64,000 nt of DNA from Chamaelirium japonicum (taxonomy: Eukaryota; Streptophyta; Magnoliopsida; Liliales; Melanthiaceae), in contig OX393551.1 of assembly GCA_947650365.1 (NCBI GenBank), forward strand, positions 94,338,697 to 94,402,696. The letters run 5' to 3'. Numbering within the stretch: the first letter of the stretch is position 1; each line of letters starts with the position of its first letter. Positions 36,930 to 50,300 of this stretch are shown one piece after another. The translations under genes were made by a program, and so were the position numbers. The notes under the pieces are model-generated. The model saw only the letters and a list, made by a program, of their open reading frames with translations, was not told where the DNA came from and did not search any database.

Positions 36930-39900
36930 ATGACTAAGTTAGACCCCCTGTACGCTATCCTAAATGACCACAAACTTACCGGTCCCAACTTTGAGGACTG
37001 GAAGCGCAACCTGTACCTGGTCCTAAGGATTGGTAAACATATGTCAGCCCTGAATGACCCTGAGCCAGATATCCCAGGATCCAATGCCACAGAGGCACAG
37101 TTAAAGGCATTCACTGACTGCAAGGAATCTAATAAGATATGTAAATGCTATATTATAGCATCCTTGCAAACAACTCTGCAGAAGCAAGTCGAGGAGATGC
37201 CCGACGCTTCTGACATGATGTTGTATTTGAAGGAGATGTTTGAAGGTCACAATCGCGTTACGCGATACCTTACCATCAAGAAACTCATCGGCACTAAGAT
37301 ATCCAATGGGACGCTGGTTCGGGAACACATGATGAAAATGTTTGGGTTCCAGAACGAACTAGCTACCATGGACATTGTGCTAGAAGGCGAGGTGATGACA
37401 GACATCTTCCTCTCGTCACTGTCTGGAGCCTTTGAAGGCTTTGTCACCAACTTTAATTTGAACAAGTGGGCTATGACAAATACAGAGCTTCTGGGAGCTC
37501 TCCAGGCAGCTGAGGATGGCTTCAAGCAGAAGGGCGAAGCACTTCACTTGCAATGCAGATCCTTCAAGAAGCCTGGTAAACCTCAGGGCAAGAAACATAA
37601 AAGGAAACCTAAGTCACTGCCTGTGCAGGACTCTGCTGGAGCCTCTGGGTCTGGAAAATCAAAGAAACCGGGCACGAAGTGCTTCCGGTGTGGCCAGAAG
37701 GGTCATTGGAAGAAGGACTGCAAGAAGCCTCAGAATGCTGGTGAAGGTAATCTACAACTCTTAGTTGTAGAATCATTTCTTTCAAGTAATAGTACTTTTG
37801 CTAATTGGATTATGGATTCTGGATCCACTAACCATGCCTGTAACTCTCTTCAGGGGTTTCGGGAAAGCAGAAGATTGCTTGATGGAGAGGTGACCTTGAG
37901 TATGGGAACTGAGGCCGTGGCTGCTGCTGAAGCTATTGGAGATGTTAATCTTAGTTTTTCGAATAATAAGACTTTGACTCTTAGAGATGTCTTTTATGTA
38001 CCGTCCTTGCGACGTAACTTAATTTCTGTTTCTTCTTTAGTTAATGAAGGTTATTCAGTTTATTTTGATGCTTCTGGTGTGTCGTTTAAACTGAATAGAA
38101 CTTTTATAATAAGAGGAATGGTTCAGAATCATCTCTATGTTGTAAGTCCTAAATTTGAAAAAGATAACATAATAACTTCAGCATTTAATGTTAATTCATC
38201 TAAGCGTAAGAATCCTTCGGAAAATTTAACCCACCTGTGGCACTTACGACTTGGTCATATTGCCTTAGACAGGATCCATAGAATGGTGAAGACCGGGCTT
38301 CTGGAAACAGATCCTGCGGAGATCCTTCCCATCTGTGAATCCTGCCTGGAAGGCAAGATGACCAAGAGGTCCTTTAAAGGCAAAGGAGTAAGAGCTACTG
38401 AGGTGTTAGAGTTAATCCATTCGGATGTGTGTCAACCCATGAACGTCAAGGCGATAGGAGGCTATGAGTATTTCATCACATTTATTGATGATTACTCAAG
38501 ATATGGTTATATTTACCTGATGCATCGGAAGTCGGAATCCTTTGACATGTTCAAAGAGTTCAGGGCTGAAGTAGAAAAGCAGACAGGTAAATATATAAAA
38601 ACCCTTCAATCTGATCGAGGAGGTGAATACCTATCTGACGAGTTCCTAGGGTATTTGGTGGAGCATGGGATAAAATCCCAGTTAACTGCTCCAGGTACCC
38701 CACAAAAGAATGGACTTTCCGAGATAAGGAATCGAACCTTGTTGGACATGGTTCGTAGCATGATGAGTTACGCTAGTTTACCAATGACCTTTTGGGGATA
38801 TGCCCTACAAACAGCAGTTTATATTCTGAATCACGTTCCGTCTAAATCAGTGCCTCAGACCCCTAGAGAACTGTGGTCAAAGCGAAAGCCATTGATACAG
38901 CATTTCAGAATATGGGGATGCCCTGCACATGTGCGAAGGGATAAGAGGGAAAAGATGGAATCTAAAACCAGAGTATGCTTATTTGTAGGGTATTCTAAGG
39001 AGACCAAAGGTGGTCTATTTTATGATCCTGAGGAAAAGAAGGTGATCGTTTCTACGAACGCCTATTTCCTAGAACAGGATTATATTGTGGACCACAAACC
39101 TACTAGTAAGGTAGTTCTGGATGAACTGCTGGGTACTAGATCAGATAGCGCATCCGAAAGCATAGTGGGAGCTGACATTACAGATAATAATATACCAGAT
39201 ACTGTAGAAGCCGTTAATCCTGTAACACCACCACCACCTCGTCGCAGTGGGAGAAACATCAGAGCTCCTGACAGATACTATGGAGAAACCTTATTGGTTG
39301 ATCCAGAGGGTCAGGAGGATGACCCACTGAGCTACGATAAGGCAGTGGGAGCTTCTGACAGCTCTGACTGGCAAAAGGCTATGGAGGCAGAAATTGCATC
39401 AATGCCCCAAAACGCTGTCTGGACTCTTGTTACACCATCATCCAATATTAAACCTATTGGGTGTAAGTGGGTGTATAAAAGGAAGAGAGGATCTGATGGA
39501 TCTATAGAGACTTATAAAGCTAGAGTAGTTGCCAAGGGTTATACCCAGAGAGAAGGAATCGACTTTGACGAAACCTTCTCGCCGGTAGCGATGATAAAGT
39601 CTATTCGGATCCTCCTATCCATTGCAGCCCATTATGACTGGGAGATCTGGCAAATGGATGTCAAGACAGCATTCCTTAACGAGAATTTGGAAGAAGACAT
39701 TTATATGATGCAGCCACCAGGTTTTGAGTCAGAGGGTCAGGAACATCTAGTTTGCAAGTTGCAGAAGTCTATTTATGGATTAAAGCAAGCATCTAGAAGT
39801 TGGAACATCCGTTTTGATCAGGCAATCCAGTCATATGGATTTACTCAAAACGAGGATGAACCATGTGTATACAAGAGGAGTGATAAGACTACAGTGATAT

Positions 39901-40934
39901 ATTTGATACTTTACGTAGACGATATTCTACTCTTTGGGAATGATGTAGGAACATTGTCAACGGTAAAGGTCTGGCTGTCAACACAGTTCGATATGAAAGA
40001 CCTGGGTGAAGCGAGTTATGTTTTGGGGATCAAGGTAACACGTGATCGCCAGAACAGGATTCTCTCGCTGTCACAGGCTGCGTATATAGATAAGGTTATG
40101 GCTAGATTTGACATGCAAAACTCCAAGAAGGGTTTTGTGCCATTTAGACATGGCATAAAACTGTCTAAGGATCAATGTCCTAAGACACCTGAGGAGAGAG
40201 CAGAAATGCAGAAGATACCTTATGCTTCGGCATTAGGTAGTCTAATATATGCTATGCATTGTACAAGGCCTGATATCTATTTTGCAGTAGGAATGATGGA
40301 TCGGTTTCAGTCGAATCCGGGTCCAGATCACTGGACAGCTGTGAAGTGTATACTCAAGTACCTTCGTAGAACAAGGGACTATGAGTTGGTTTACACTGGA
40401 CAAGAACTGACGCCGATTGGATATACAGATTCTGACTTTATGTCAGATTTGGAATCCAGGAAGTCGACATCAGGTTTTGTGTTTATGTTAGGAGGAGCAG
40501 CGGTTAGTTGGCAGAGTGTGAAGCAGAAATGCATCGCAGACTCTACCACAGAGGCTGAGTACGTTGCAGCGTGCGAGGCAGCCAAAGAGGCGGTATGGCT
40601 CAAGAAATTCCTTACGGATTTGGGCTGTGTACCAGAGGCCCAGTTACCTATTGTGCTTTACTGCGACAATAGTGGGGCGGTATCACAAGCTAAGGAGCTA
40701 AGACATCACCAAAAGGGGAAGCACATCGAGCGCAAGTTCCACTTGATTCGGCAGTTTCAAAAGCAAGGGCGAGTAGCGGTGACACAGATTGCATCTAAAG
40801 ATAATATTGCTGATCCTTTCACAAAGGCAATACCTACCAAGGCATTCGAGCGACATGTGGACGCGATGGGAGTCAAAACCGTTTTGTTCGCTAGACCAAG
40901 TGGGAGATTGTTAGGATTTGTTCTAAGCTTGTAA
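36930..40934 (+). CDS. Ty1-copia gag-pol polyprotein, copy 2 (complete frame, altered C-terminus)
   Basis: One open frame of 1334 codons carrying all copia functions: gag (zinc knuckle [14 protein letters not shown], residues 251-264), protease DSGS (296), GAG-pre-integrase (from 436), integrase D499-D562-E598 with the expected 35 residues between the last two, reverse transcriptase (D910, YVDD 995-998) and RNase H (D1167, E1208, D1246). It would act in cytoplasmic particles for reverse transcription and in the nucleus for integration. Odd points: a 1-bp deletion near 40886 relative to copy 1 removes the native stop, so the last 15 or so residues come from the polypurine tract and LTR 3. Copy 2 also has Ile where copy 1 has Arg after the integrase Glu, and FLNENL where copy 1 and the usual copia motif have FLNG. 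All catalytic residues remain, so it is possibly but not certainly competent. Driven by LTR 2. Confidence 0.93.
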   Translation: MTKLDPLYAILNDHKLTGPNFEDWKRNLYLVLRIGKHMSALNDPEPDIPGSNATEAQLKAFTDCKESNKICKCYIIASLQTTLQKQVEEMPDASDMMLYLKEMFEGHNRVTRYLTIKKLIGTKISNGTLVREHMMKMFGFQNELATMDIVLEGEVMTDIFLSSLSGAFEGFVTNFNLNKWAMTNTELLGALQAAEDGFKQKGEALHLQCRSFKKPGKPQGKKHKRKPKSLPVQDSAGASGSGKSKKPGTKCFRCGQKGHWKKDCKKPQNAGEGNLQLLVVESFLSSNSTFANWIMDSGSTNHACNSLQGFRESRRLLDGEVTLSMGTEAVAAAEAIGDVNLSFSNNKTLTLRDVFYVPSLRRNLISVSSLVNEGYSVYFDASGVSFKLNRTFIIRGMVQNHLYVVSPKFEKDNIITSAFNVNSSKRKNPSENLTHLWHLRLGHIALDRIHRMVKTGLLETDPAEILPICESCLEGKMTKRSFKGKGVRATEVLELIHSDVCQPMNVKAIGGYEYFITFIDDYSRYGYIYLMHRKSESFDMFKEFRAEVEKQTGKYIKTLQSDRGGEYLSDEFLGYLVEHGIKSQLTAPGTPQKNGLSEIRNRTLLDMVRSMMSYASLPMTFWGYALQTAVYILNHVPSKSVPQTPRELWSKRKPLIQHFRIWGCPAHVRRDKREKMESKTRVCLFVGYSKETKGGLFYDPEEKKVIVSTNAYFLEQDYIVDHKPTSKVVLDELLGTRSDSASESIVGADITDNNIPDTVEAVNPVTPPPPRRSGRNIRAPDRYYGETLLVDPEGQEDDPLSYDKAVGASDSSDWQKAMEAEIASMPQNAVWTLVTPSSNIKPIGCKWVYKRKRGSDGSIETYKARVVAKGYTQREGIDFDETFSPVAMIKSIRILLSIAAHYDWEIWQMDVKTAFLNENLEEDIYMMQPPGFESEGQEHLVCKLQKSIYGLKQASRSWNIRFDQAIQSYGFTQNEDEPCVYKRSDKTTVIYLILYVDDILLFGNDVGTLSTVKVWLSTQFDMKDLGEASYVLGIKVTRDRQNRILSLSQAAYIDKVMARFDMQNSKKGFVPFRHGIKLSKDQCPKTPEERAEMQKIPYASALGSLIYAMHCTRPDIYFAVGMMDRFQSNPGPDHWTAVKCILKYLRRTRDYELVYTGQELTPIGYTDSDFMSDLESRKSTSGFVFMLGGAAVSWQSVKQKCIADSTTEAEYVAACEAAKEAVWLKKFLTDLGCVPEAQLPIVLYCDNSGAVSQAKELRHHQKGKHIERKFHLIRQFQKQGRVAVTQIASKDNIADPFTKAIPTKAFERHVDAMGVKTVLFARPSGRLLGFVLSL
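40898..40907 (+). other. Polypurine tract, copy 2
   Basis: AAGTGGGAGA one base before LTR 3. Because of the upstream 1-bp deletion it is also translated as part of the extended polyprotein. Confidence 0.8.
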
Positions 40935-43036
40935 AACTTTATGTTTTGGTCTAATAAAGATTGATAGTTATTATTATTTGAGATGCATATAGGTGCGTAA
41001 CACTGTTACGTGTTCTTTTGAGAACAGAGAGCCATGGTTATATGGTAGTCCACTGAGTTGAAGACTGAGTGGATTGGTCCCAGATAACCTAAATAAGTTC
41101 GCAGCTATGATCAGGTTGGTCGCCTCATCATGTTAAGCTGTTGGCGATGACAGTTCATGGGATGTCTTCACCATGGTCATCACCAGGCACAGTGTCTGTG
41201 GCTGAACGGAACTAACACGGTGTACAGATCAGTGAGCAGAAACTGGTACACTAAGCCGTGTTTCTGCTTAGGGTAAAACGGTCCTAAACCCTGAGAAACC
41301 ACGACTGATGGACTAACCAGTTGCGTGGTGCTTTGGCGCACCAATGTGTGAGGGTCCATATGCAGTGATCCAAAACCACGGTGTACTGGGTTACCCGGCT
41401 GGCGTTGCATTAGCGTGTCACTCCTGCAGGCCATCCACACCCCTGATGGGAGGTGCGTTCCTTGGTGTGACTTACACTGTACCAAACCCAGGCCTGGTGG
41501 TCATCAGTTTGACTGTTGACCGGGTTCGATTACTCGACGGGGTAATCAGAGGTACGATGTATAGGTCAACCTGGAAGGAACCAAGTCATATGATCATTCG
41601 AGTCTGACGGTAGTCTTCACCGCTCGAAGTGAATCATGGCATCAAGTGGAGGGACAGCGGGTTTACCACTACTAAGCGGAGAGCAGGGGTATGATGGAGA
41701 ACATAGTAAGTCTGGGTGAATTGGAGTGCAGCCTGCGTCGCACTCTGGGTGGCTACGCAGGTTAACTCGAGCTCAGAGGATCGATGGTACACTCGGGTAG
41801 TGTGTCGATCGAGCTTGAGTTGGAAGCCATGAACCCCGGTCCCTGATGGTTCCACCTTATCAACATTATGTACGGTTCTTGAACCGTCTCCTCGGAACAC
41901 CATAAGCAGGAGGAAGAAAGAAGTATACGCTCCGTGTGTGCTTGGCACTAGAGCACGGCAGATGCGTAACTACATACGAGTACTAAGGGTTGAGCCCGGG
42001 ATTAGTACAGAGTCGTATGTAGTAATCCATAGCCATAAGTGAACTTCGCTGCATAGGTGCGACGCACCGGGGTATGTTGCGAGTTGACTAGTTGACTTTG
42101 CTAGAGGCACCCTCCGGTGGCCTCAGTTAATAGTAAGTAACTAGTAGATATCACTTAAGTAATGGCCGCTAGGTATCGCATGCTAGAAATGGTCAAAATG
42201 AGGCGTCAGGGCGTTTTGGTAAAAACTTCACTCTGCCGGACCTCACTGTTGGCCGATCCTAGTGGTGGGACACCTCACCAGGGCCGACCCTATAATGTAG
42301 GGATAAGAATCCCTCATCTATAGGGCCGGCCATATGGATAGGGATGGGGCGATAAAAACGGTTAAGATCGAGCCCGAAAAAGTGGGAAAACGGATAAATA
42401 CGCGGAGAGATAAAAAGGAGATAATGGAGAGATGAGATAAGGGGGTCATTATCCCCTTGGATCCTTATCCAAGGGGGGGTGGCCGGCCCTATAAAAGCAC
42501 CTATGGGCGCCAGCCCCATGTGCTACAGAAACCGAACCCCCCCTCCTTTCATCTCTCGAGTTCTCTCCCGTTTCATCTCCCGTTTCCCGCTTGCTACTTC
42601 GTCTTCCTCGCGTGGAGTTCTGAAGAAGGAGAAGGGTCGTTCTTCGGAGGCACTCAGAGATCCGAGAGCGACGTTCCGTGCATCGTGTGAGATCGGGTGA
42701 ACAAGAAGGCAATATCTCCATTCGTACCGTCGGCATCTTCGCGAACGATCTTCCGTCTCCATCGACAAAGAAGACAATTCTCCGCGGTTAAAAGATCCGT
42801 ACGAAAGGTATGTGTAATCTAACATGTAGATCTAGCGAGCATTATGATTTGCATCCATGCTAGTTAATCATTACGCTAGATTGCCGTTAGGGTTTTTCGA
42901 TTCTCGTGCATACACATGCACACATATGTAGAATAGTTTCTATGAAAATTTAAATCGCGTAACGTGCACCATGAACGGTCTTTCGACCGCCAAATCGCTT
43001 CCGCTGCGAGCCTCTGACCCGGATTAACTTCCAACA
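40909..43036 (+). repeat. Copia LTR 3 (outer 3' LTR)
   Basis: About 2128 bp. It begins TGTTAGGATTTGTTC where LTR 1 and 2 read TGTTAGGATTGATGTGTTC, a 4-bp loss ten bases inside the terminus. The rest is near-identical, with TATAAAAG at 42490-42497 and the donor-like site at 42807/42808. It ends CCAACA and then the array head resumes. Confidence 0.93.
42490..42497 (+). promoter_or_regulatory. LTR 3 TATA box
   Basis: TATAAAAG, identical to LTR 1 and 2. As the 3' LTR it could drive transcription outward into the array at 43037. Confidence 0.65.
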
Positions 43037-43041
43037 GTAAT
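43037..43041. repeat. Target-site duplication GTAAT (right of composite copia)
   Basis: Follows the LTR terminus TTCCAACA and is followed by AAGGAATCTAAATTC of the array head. One mismatch to GTAAG at 25180-25184. Confidence 0.8.
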
Positions 43042-46000
43042 AAGGAATCTAAATTCTAAAACTCCACTTCTAAATAATGTAATTAAATTTCTCTATTCTC
43101 TTCTCTCTTCTCCTATGGATTAGGGTTTCCCATAGATTGTTTAGGACCTAAGTAAGCTTACCCTATAAATAATTTATGACCCCTTTAGGGTGGGGCACAT
43201 TTGACGGCTCTTCCTTTCTCCCATCTCATAACAATTTATCAGCATGAACATATCAAGCCCAGCTAACCAGTCGCAAGAAAACAGAAAGAGAAACGACGAC
43301 AGAAATGGAGTTTTGAAATTTAAATTCCTTCTTACTTCACACCTATACCCGTGGCCAATAGACTAGAGCAGGACTTTTTCACTCTTCTCTCATTGTTTAT
43401 CTCTCCGTTCTCTTTTCTCTTCTTCTCTTACTTCTGTCTATGTTTCTTTATCCATTTATTAGGAGAAGAAGAGGAGTTTAACGAAAACAGAAGAGAGATA
43501 AGAAGCGAGAAGAGAATAGAGAGAATAATAAAGAGAAATTAGAGAACTTCACACCTATACCCGTGGCTAATGGACTGGAGCAGGACTTCGTCTCTCTTCG
43601 TTTATCTCTCTATTTTCTTCTCTCTTTTTCTTTCTCTTTTGTCTTCGTTTCTCTATCCGTTTATATAGAGAAGAAGTGGAGTTTAACGAAGACAGAAGAG
43701 AGATAAGAAGCAAGAAGCAAACAGAGAGATAAATGAAGAGAGAAGAGAGAAGATGTCCTGATCCAGTACATTGGCCATGTGTATAAGTGTGAAGTAAAAA
43801 GGAATATGAATACCAAAACTCCACTTCTGTCTTCATTTCTCTTACTATTTTCTTGCGACTGGTCGGTTAGGCTCGATATATTCGTACTGATAACATGCTA
43901 TGAGATAGGAGAAAGAGAGAGCCGTCAAACATGCCCCACCCTAAAGGGGTCGTATATTATTTATAGGAAAAGCTTACTTAGGGCCTAAGCAATCTATGGA
44001 AAACCCTAATCCATAGACAAAGAGAAAAAAGAACAAAGAGATTTAATTATATTATTGAGAAGTGGAGTTTTGGAATTTAGAATCTTTCTTAATTCACACC
44101 TATACCTGTGGCGAATGCACTGGAACAGGACTTCTTCTCTCTTCTCTCTTCGTTTGTCTCTCTGTTCTCTTCTCTCTTCTCACAACACATTATCAATATG
44201 AATATGTCGAACCTAACCGACCAGTCATAAGAAAACAGAGAGAGAAAAGATGATAGAAGAGAGAGAAGATAACAGAGAGATAAATGAAGAGAGAAGATAG
44301 AAGAAGTCCTGCTCCAGTCCATTGGCCACGCGTATAGCTGTAAAGTAAGAAGGAATCTAAATTCCAAAACTCGACCTAAGAGAGATAAGAAAAGAGAAGA
44401 GAATGGAGAGATAAATAAAGAGAGAAGAAGTCCTACTCTAATCCATTGGCCACGGGTATAAGTATGACGTAAGAAGGAATATAAATTCCTAAACTCCACT
44501 TCTGTCTTCGTTTCTCTCTCCACTTTCTTGTGACTGGTCGGCTGGGCTCGACATGTTCGTACTGATAATTTGTTATGAGGTGGGAGAAAGAGAGAGCTGT
44601 CAAATATGCTCCACCCTAAAAAGGTCATATATTATTTATAAGGTAAGATTACTTAGGGCCTAAGCAATCTATAGGAAATCCTAATCCATGGGAGAGATTC
44701 GACGGTGGCCCTAATTAAGCTTACCCTACAAATAATATACGACCCCTTTAGGGAGGGGCACGTTTGATGGCTCTCTCTATCTCCCATCTCATAATACGTT
44801 ATCAGTACGAAAATATCGAGCCCAACTGACCAGTTACAAGAAAATAGAGAGAGAAACGAAGATAGAAATGGAGTTTTGGAATTTAGATTCCTTCTTACTT
44901 CACACCTATACCCATGGCCAATGGACTAGAGTAGGACTTCTTTTCTCTTCTAACTTCATTTATCTCTCCGTTCTCTTCTCTCTTCTTCTCTTTCTTCTAT
45001 GGAGTTTCGGAATTTAGATTCATTCTTACTTCACACCTATACCCGTGCCCAATGGACAGGAGCAGAACTTCTTCTCTCTTCTCTCTTCGTTTATCTTTTT
45101 GTTCTCTTATCTCTTCTTCTCTCACTTCTGTCTTTGTTTCTCTCTCCGTTTTCTTATGACTGGTCGGCTGGGCTCGACATGTTCGTGCTGATAATATGTT
45201 ATGACAAGTGAGAAGAGAACGAAGAGATAAATAAAGAAAGAAGAGAGAAGAAGTCCTGCTTCAGTTCATTCGCCACGGGTATAGGTGTGAAGTAAAAAGA
45301 AATCTAAATTCCAAAACTCTACTTCTTAATAATATAATTAAATCTCTCCTTTCTCTTCTTTCTTCTCCCATGGATTAGGGTTTCTCATAGATTGCTTAGG
45401 CCCTAAGTAAGCTTACCCTATAAATAATATACGACCCCTTTAGGGTAGGGCAAGTTTGACGACTCTCTCTTTATCCTATCTCATAATACGTTATCAGCAC
45501 GAACATATCAAGCCCAACCGACTAGTCACAAGAAAACGGAGAGAGAAACGAAGACAGAAGAGAGAGAAGAAGAAAGAAAATAATGAAGAGGTAAACGAAG
45601 ATAGAAGAGAGAAGAAGTCCTGCTCTAGTCCATTGGCCACGGGTATAGATTTGAAGTAAGAATGAATCTAAATTCCAAAACACCACTTCTTAATATTTAT
45701 ATGACCCCTTTATGGTGGGGCACGTTTGACGGCTCTCTCTTTCTCCCATCTCATAATACGTTATCTACATGAATATATCGAGCCCAGCAGACTAGTCACA
45801 AGAAAACGGAGAGAGAAACGAAGATAGAAGAGAGAGAAGAAAAGAGAAGAGAATAGAGAGATAAATAAAGAGAGAAGAAGTTCTGCTCCAGTACATTAGC
45901 CATGGGTATAGGTTTGAAGTAAGAAGGAATCTGAATTCCAAAACTCCACTTCTCAATAACGGAGAGATAAACGAAGACAAAAAAGAGAGAAGAAGACAGA

Positions 46001-47050
46001 AGAGAACAGAGAGATAAACAAAGATAGAAGAGAGAAGAAGTCTTGCACCAGTCCATTCGCCACAGGTATAGGTATGAAGTTAGAAAGAGTCGTACATCGT
46101 CGGATCTTTTTGATGGATTAGGGTTTCCTATAGATTGCTTAGGCCCTAAGTAATCTTACCCTATAAATAATATATGACTCCTTTAGAGTGGGGCATGTTT
46201 GACAGCTCTTTCTTTCTCCCATCTCACAATACATTATCAGCACGAACATGTTGAGCCGAGTCGACCAATCAAACAAAAACAGGGAAAGAAACGAAGACAG
46301 AAGTAGAGTTTTGGAATTTATATTATTTCTTACTTCACACCTAAACCCATAGAGAATAGACTCGTACAGGACTTTTTCTCTCTTCTATCTTTGATTATCT
46401 CTCCGTTCTCTTCTCTCTTATTCTCTCTCTTCTATTTTTGTTTCTCTCTCTGTTTTCTTGTGACTGGTCGGCTGGGCTCGACATGTTCGTGCTGATAATG
46501 TATTATGAGAAGAGAGAAGAAGAGAGGAGAGAAGTAAGAAGGAATCTAAATTCCAAAACTCCACTCCTCAGTATTTATATGACCCCTTTATAGTGGCGCA
46601 CATTTGACGGCTCTCTCTTTCTCACATCTCACAACACGTTATCAGTACTAATATATCAAGCCTAGCCGACTAGTCACAAGAAAATAGAGAGAGAAACGAA
46701 GACAGAAGTGAAATTTCAGAATTTAAATTCCTTCTTACTTCACACCTATACTTCACACGGATATAGGTCCAAAACTCCACAGAAGAGAGAGAAGAAGAGA
46801 GAAGAGAGAACGGAAAGAGAAACGAAGACAGAAAAGAAAAAAGAAAAAAGAAGAGAACCGAGAGATAAACGAAGATAGAAGAGAGAAGAAGTCCTATTCT
46901 ATTCCATTGGCCACGGGTATAGGTATGAAGTAAAAAAAAATCTAAATTCCAAAAGTCCACTTCTGTTTACGTTTCTCTCTCTGTTTTCTTACGACTGGTC
47001 AGCTGGGCTCGACATATTCATGCTGTTAACGTATTGTGAGATGAAAGAAA
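43042..47050. repeat. Array block 3a, alternating units
   Basis: Resumption of the array after the copia. Forward junction motifs near 43230, 44190, 44800, 45488, 45760, 46235 and 46637; inverted near 43885, 44556, 45180, 46486 and 47013. Palindromic switch points near 43307, 43825, 44498, 44865, 46302, 46705 and 46957 repeat the junction seen in block 2. The long frame 44089-44628 (179 codons, minus) is a reading of pyrimidine tracts and LTR-like DNA with no domain and is not called as a gene. Confidence 0.7.
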
Positions 47051-47340
47051 AAAAGAAGAGAACGGAGACATAAATATGCCAAGCTTAAATTAAATAAAAT
47101 TTATTAAACACGTTATTAATAATTTTATTTAATAAAATAATATCAGAGATATTTAAATATTTTTAAATTTATTAAATAATTAAATAATATATGAGATAAT
47201 TAAATAATTAAATTAATTAATTATTTTACTAAAAACTTAATTATTAAATTATCTAATTATTAAATTATTTAATAATTTAATAAATAATTATAGTAATATT
47301 ACTATGATAATCATAATAATGTTGAGATGATACTATTGAG
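47051..47340. repeat. AT-rich patch ending in a foldback arm
   Basis: About 290 bp of AT-rich DNA after ATGCCAAGCTTAAATT, ending ACTATGATAATCATAATAATG and GATGATACTATTGAG, the right arm of the foldback family joined to an inverted array head. No gene. Confidence 0.55.
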
Positions 47341-50300
47341 AAATGGAGTTTTGGAATTTATATTCTTTCTTACTTCATACCTATAACCATGGCGAATGGA
47401 CTAGAGCAAGACTTCTTCTCTCTTCTCTCTTCGTTTATCTCTTCGTTCTCTTCTCTCTTCTTCTTTCTCTTCTATCTTTGTTTCTCTCTACGTTTTCTTC
47501 TCTCTTCTGTCTCGTTTCTCTTTCTCATAGATTGCTTAGGCCCTAAGTTAGTTTACATTATAAATAATATACAACCCCTTTAGGGTGGGGCATGTTTGAT
47601 GGCTCTTTCTTTCTCCCATCTCAAAATACATTATCAACATGAACATATCGAGCCCACTCGACCAGTCACAAGAAAACGGAAAGAGAAACGAAGATAGAAG
47701 AGAGAGAAGAAGAGAGAAGAGAACGAAGAGATAAACGAAGAGAGAAGACATAAGAAGATAGAAAAGAACAAAGAGATAAATAAAGAGAGAAAAGAGAAGA
47801 AGTCCTGCTCCAGTCAATTGGCCACGGGTATAGGTGTGAAATAAGAAGAAATCTAAATTCCAAAACTCTACTTCTCAATATTTATACGACCTCTTTAGGG
47901 TGGAGCTCGTTTGACGGTTCTCTCTTTCTCCCATCTCACAACACGTTATCAGCACGAACATATTGAGCCCAGCCGACCAGTCGCAAGAAAATGGAAAGAG
48001 AAACGAAGACAGAAGTGGAGTTTTGGAATTTAGATTTCTTCTTACTTCACACCTATACTCTTGGTCAATGGACTGGAGTAGGACTTCATCTCTCTTCTCT
48101 CTTCGTTTATCTCTCTATTCTCTTCTCTCTTCTGTCTTTGTTTCTATCTCTTTTTTCTTATGACTGGTCGGTTGGGCTCGACATATTCATACTGATAGCA
48201 TGTTGTGAGATAAGAGAAAAAAAGAGTCGTCTAACGTGCCCCACTCTAAAGGTGTCGTATATTATTTATATGATAAATATTGTGAGATGGGAGAATAACA
48301 AGGCCGTCAAACATGCCCCACCCTAAAGAGGTCGCATAAATATGTTCGTATTGATGTCGTGTTATGAGAAGAGAGAAGAGAATGAAGAGATAAACAAAGA
48401 GAGAAGAGAGAAGAAATCCTTCTCTATGTTATTTAACTAATATATGATTGTGATAAAAACAGAGAGAGAAACGAAGACAGAAGAAAGAGAAGAAGAGAGA
48501 AGATAACAAAGAGATAAACAAAAAGAGAAGAGAGAAGAAGAGAAAAGAGAATGAGGAGCTAAACGAAGAGAGAAGAGAGAAGAAGTCCTATTCCAGTCCA
48601 TTGGTCATGGGTATAGCTGTGAAGTAAGAAGGAATCTAAATTCCAAAACTCTACTTCCCAATATTTATACTACCCTTTTAGAGTAGGGCATATTTGACGG
48701 CTCTCTCTCTCTTCCATTTCACAACACGTTATCAGCACAAACATATCGATCCCAACCGACCAGTCACAAGAAAACAAAGTGAGAAACAAAGACAGAAAAG
48801 AGAAGAAGAGAGAAGAGAATAAAGAAATAAACGAAGATAGAAGGGAGAAGAATTCCTACTCAGTCCAAAACTGCATAGAAGAGAGAAAAAAAAAGAAAAG
48901 AGAACAGAGAGATAAACGAAGAGAGAAGAAGTCCTTCTCCAGTCCATTGGTCACGGGTATAGATGTAAAGTAAGAAGAAATCTAAATTCAAAAACTCCAC
49001 TTCTGTCTTCGTTTCTCTCTCTGTTTTCTTGGGACTGCTCGGATAGGCTCGACATGTTCGTGCGGATAATGTATTATGAGATAGGACAAAGAGAGACCCG
49101 TCAAACGTGCCCCACCATAAAGGAGTTATATAAATATTGAGAAGTAGAGTTTTAGAATTTAGATTCCTACTTACTTCACACCTATACTCGTAGCCAATGG
49201 ACTGGAGTAGGGCTTCTTCTCTCTTCTCTCTTCATTTATTTCTCCATTCTCTTCTCTTTTCTTCTCCCTCTTCTTCTCTCTTCTCTCTTTGTTTCTTTCT
49301 CCGTTTTCTTGCGACTGGTCGACTGGGCTCGATATGTTCGTGCTGATAACGTGTTATAAGAAGAGAGAAGAAGAGAGAAGAGAACGGAGAGATAAACAAA
49401 GAGAGAATAGAGAAGAAGTCATGCTCTAGTCTATTCGTCACGGGTATAGGTATAAAGTAAAAAGGAATCTAAATTTCAAAACTCTATTTCTCAATATTAT
49501 AATTAAATCTCCACGTTCTCTTCTTCCTTCTGCCATGGATTAGGATTTATCATAGATTGCTTAGGCCCTAAGTAAGCTTACCCTATAAATAATATACGAC
49601 CCCTTTAAGGTGGGGCATATTTGACGGCTCTCTCTTTCTTCTATCTCATAACACGTTATCAGCACGAATATGTCGAGCCCAGCCGACCAGTCGCAAGAAA
49701 ACGGAGAGAGAAACAAAGACAGAGGAGAGAGAAGAAGAGAGAAGAGAACGGAGATATAAACGAAGATAGAAGAGAGAAGAAGTCCTGCTCGAGTCCATTG
49801 ACCACGGGTATAGGTGTGAAATAAGAAGGAATCAAAATTCCAAAACTCCACTTCTCAATAATATAATTAAATCTTTCTATTCTTTTCTCTCTTCTCCCAT
49901 GGATTAGGGTTTCCCATAGATTGCTTAGGCCCTAAGCAAACGTACCTTATAAATAATATACGACTCCTTTAGGGTGGGGCACATTTGACGGCCCTCACTT
50001 TCTCCTATCTCATAATACGTTATCAGCACGAACATGTCGAGCCCAACCGACCAATTATAAGAAAACGGAAAGAGAAATGAAAACAAAAGAGAGAGAAGAA
50101 AAAAGAAGAGAACGAAGAGATAAACAAAGAGAGAAGAGAGAAGAAGTCCTACTCCAGTCCATTGGCCACAAGTATAGGTGTGAAGTAAGAAGGAATCTTA
50201 ATTCCAAAACTCCACAGAAGAGAGAGAATAAGAGAGAAGAGAATAGAGAGATAAATAAAGAGAGAAAAGAGAAGAAGTCCTACTCCAGTCCATTGGCCAC

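Larger units (their letters stand above)
25185..43036 (+). mobile_element. Composite Ty1-copia element, LTR-internal-LTR-internal-LTR
   Basis: Three near-identical LTRs of about 2.13 kb separate two internal regions of 5730 and 5729 bp; the middle LTR serves both. Each internal region starts with TGGTATCAGAGC (initiator Met-tRNA primer site) and ends with AAGTGGGAGA before the next LTR. The outer flanks are GTAAG (25180-25184) and GTAAT (43037-43041), a 5-bp target duplication with one mismatch. Removing the element restores GAAGTAAGAAGGAATCT of the array head. One outer duplication around three LTRs fits unequal crossing-over between LTRs of one insertion at allelic or sister positions. Domain order gag-protease-integrase-RT-RNase H is Ty1-copia. 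LTR length and the gag opening suggest the Tork/Angela side of the tree, not resolved here. Confidence 0.93.

Noticed and set aside
44089-44628. 179-codon minus-strand frame, the longest in the array
   Set aside because: It spans an inverted unit, an interior and a second unit. Its translation is the same recurrent repeat text seen elsewhere in shorter form, so it is a chance frame.
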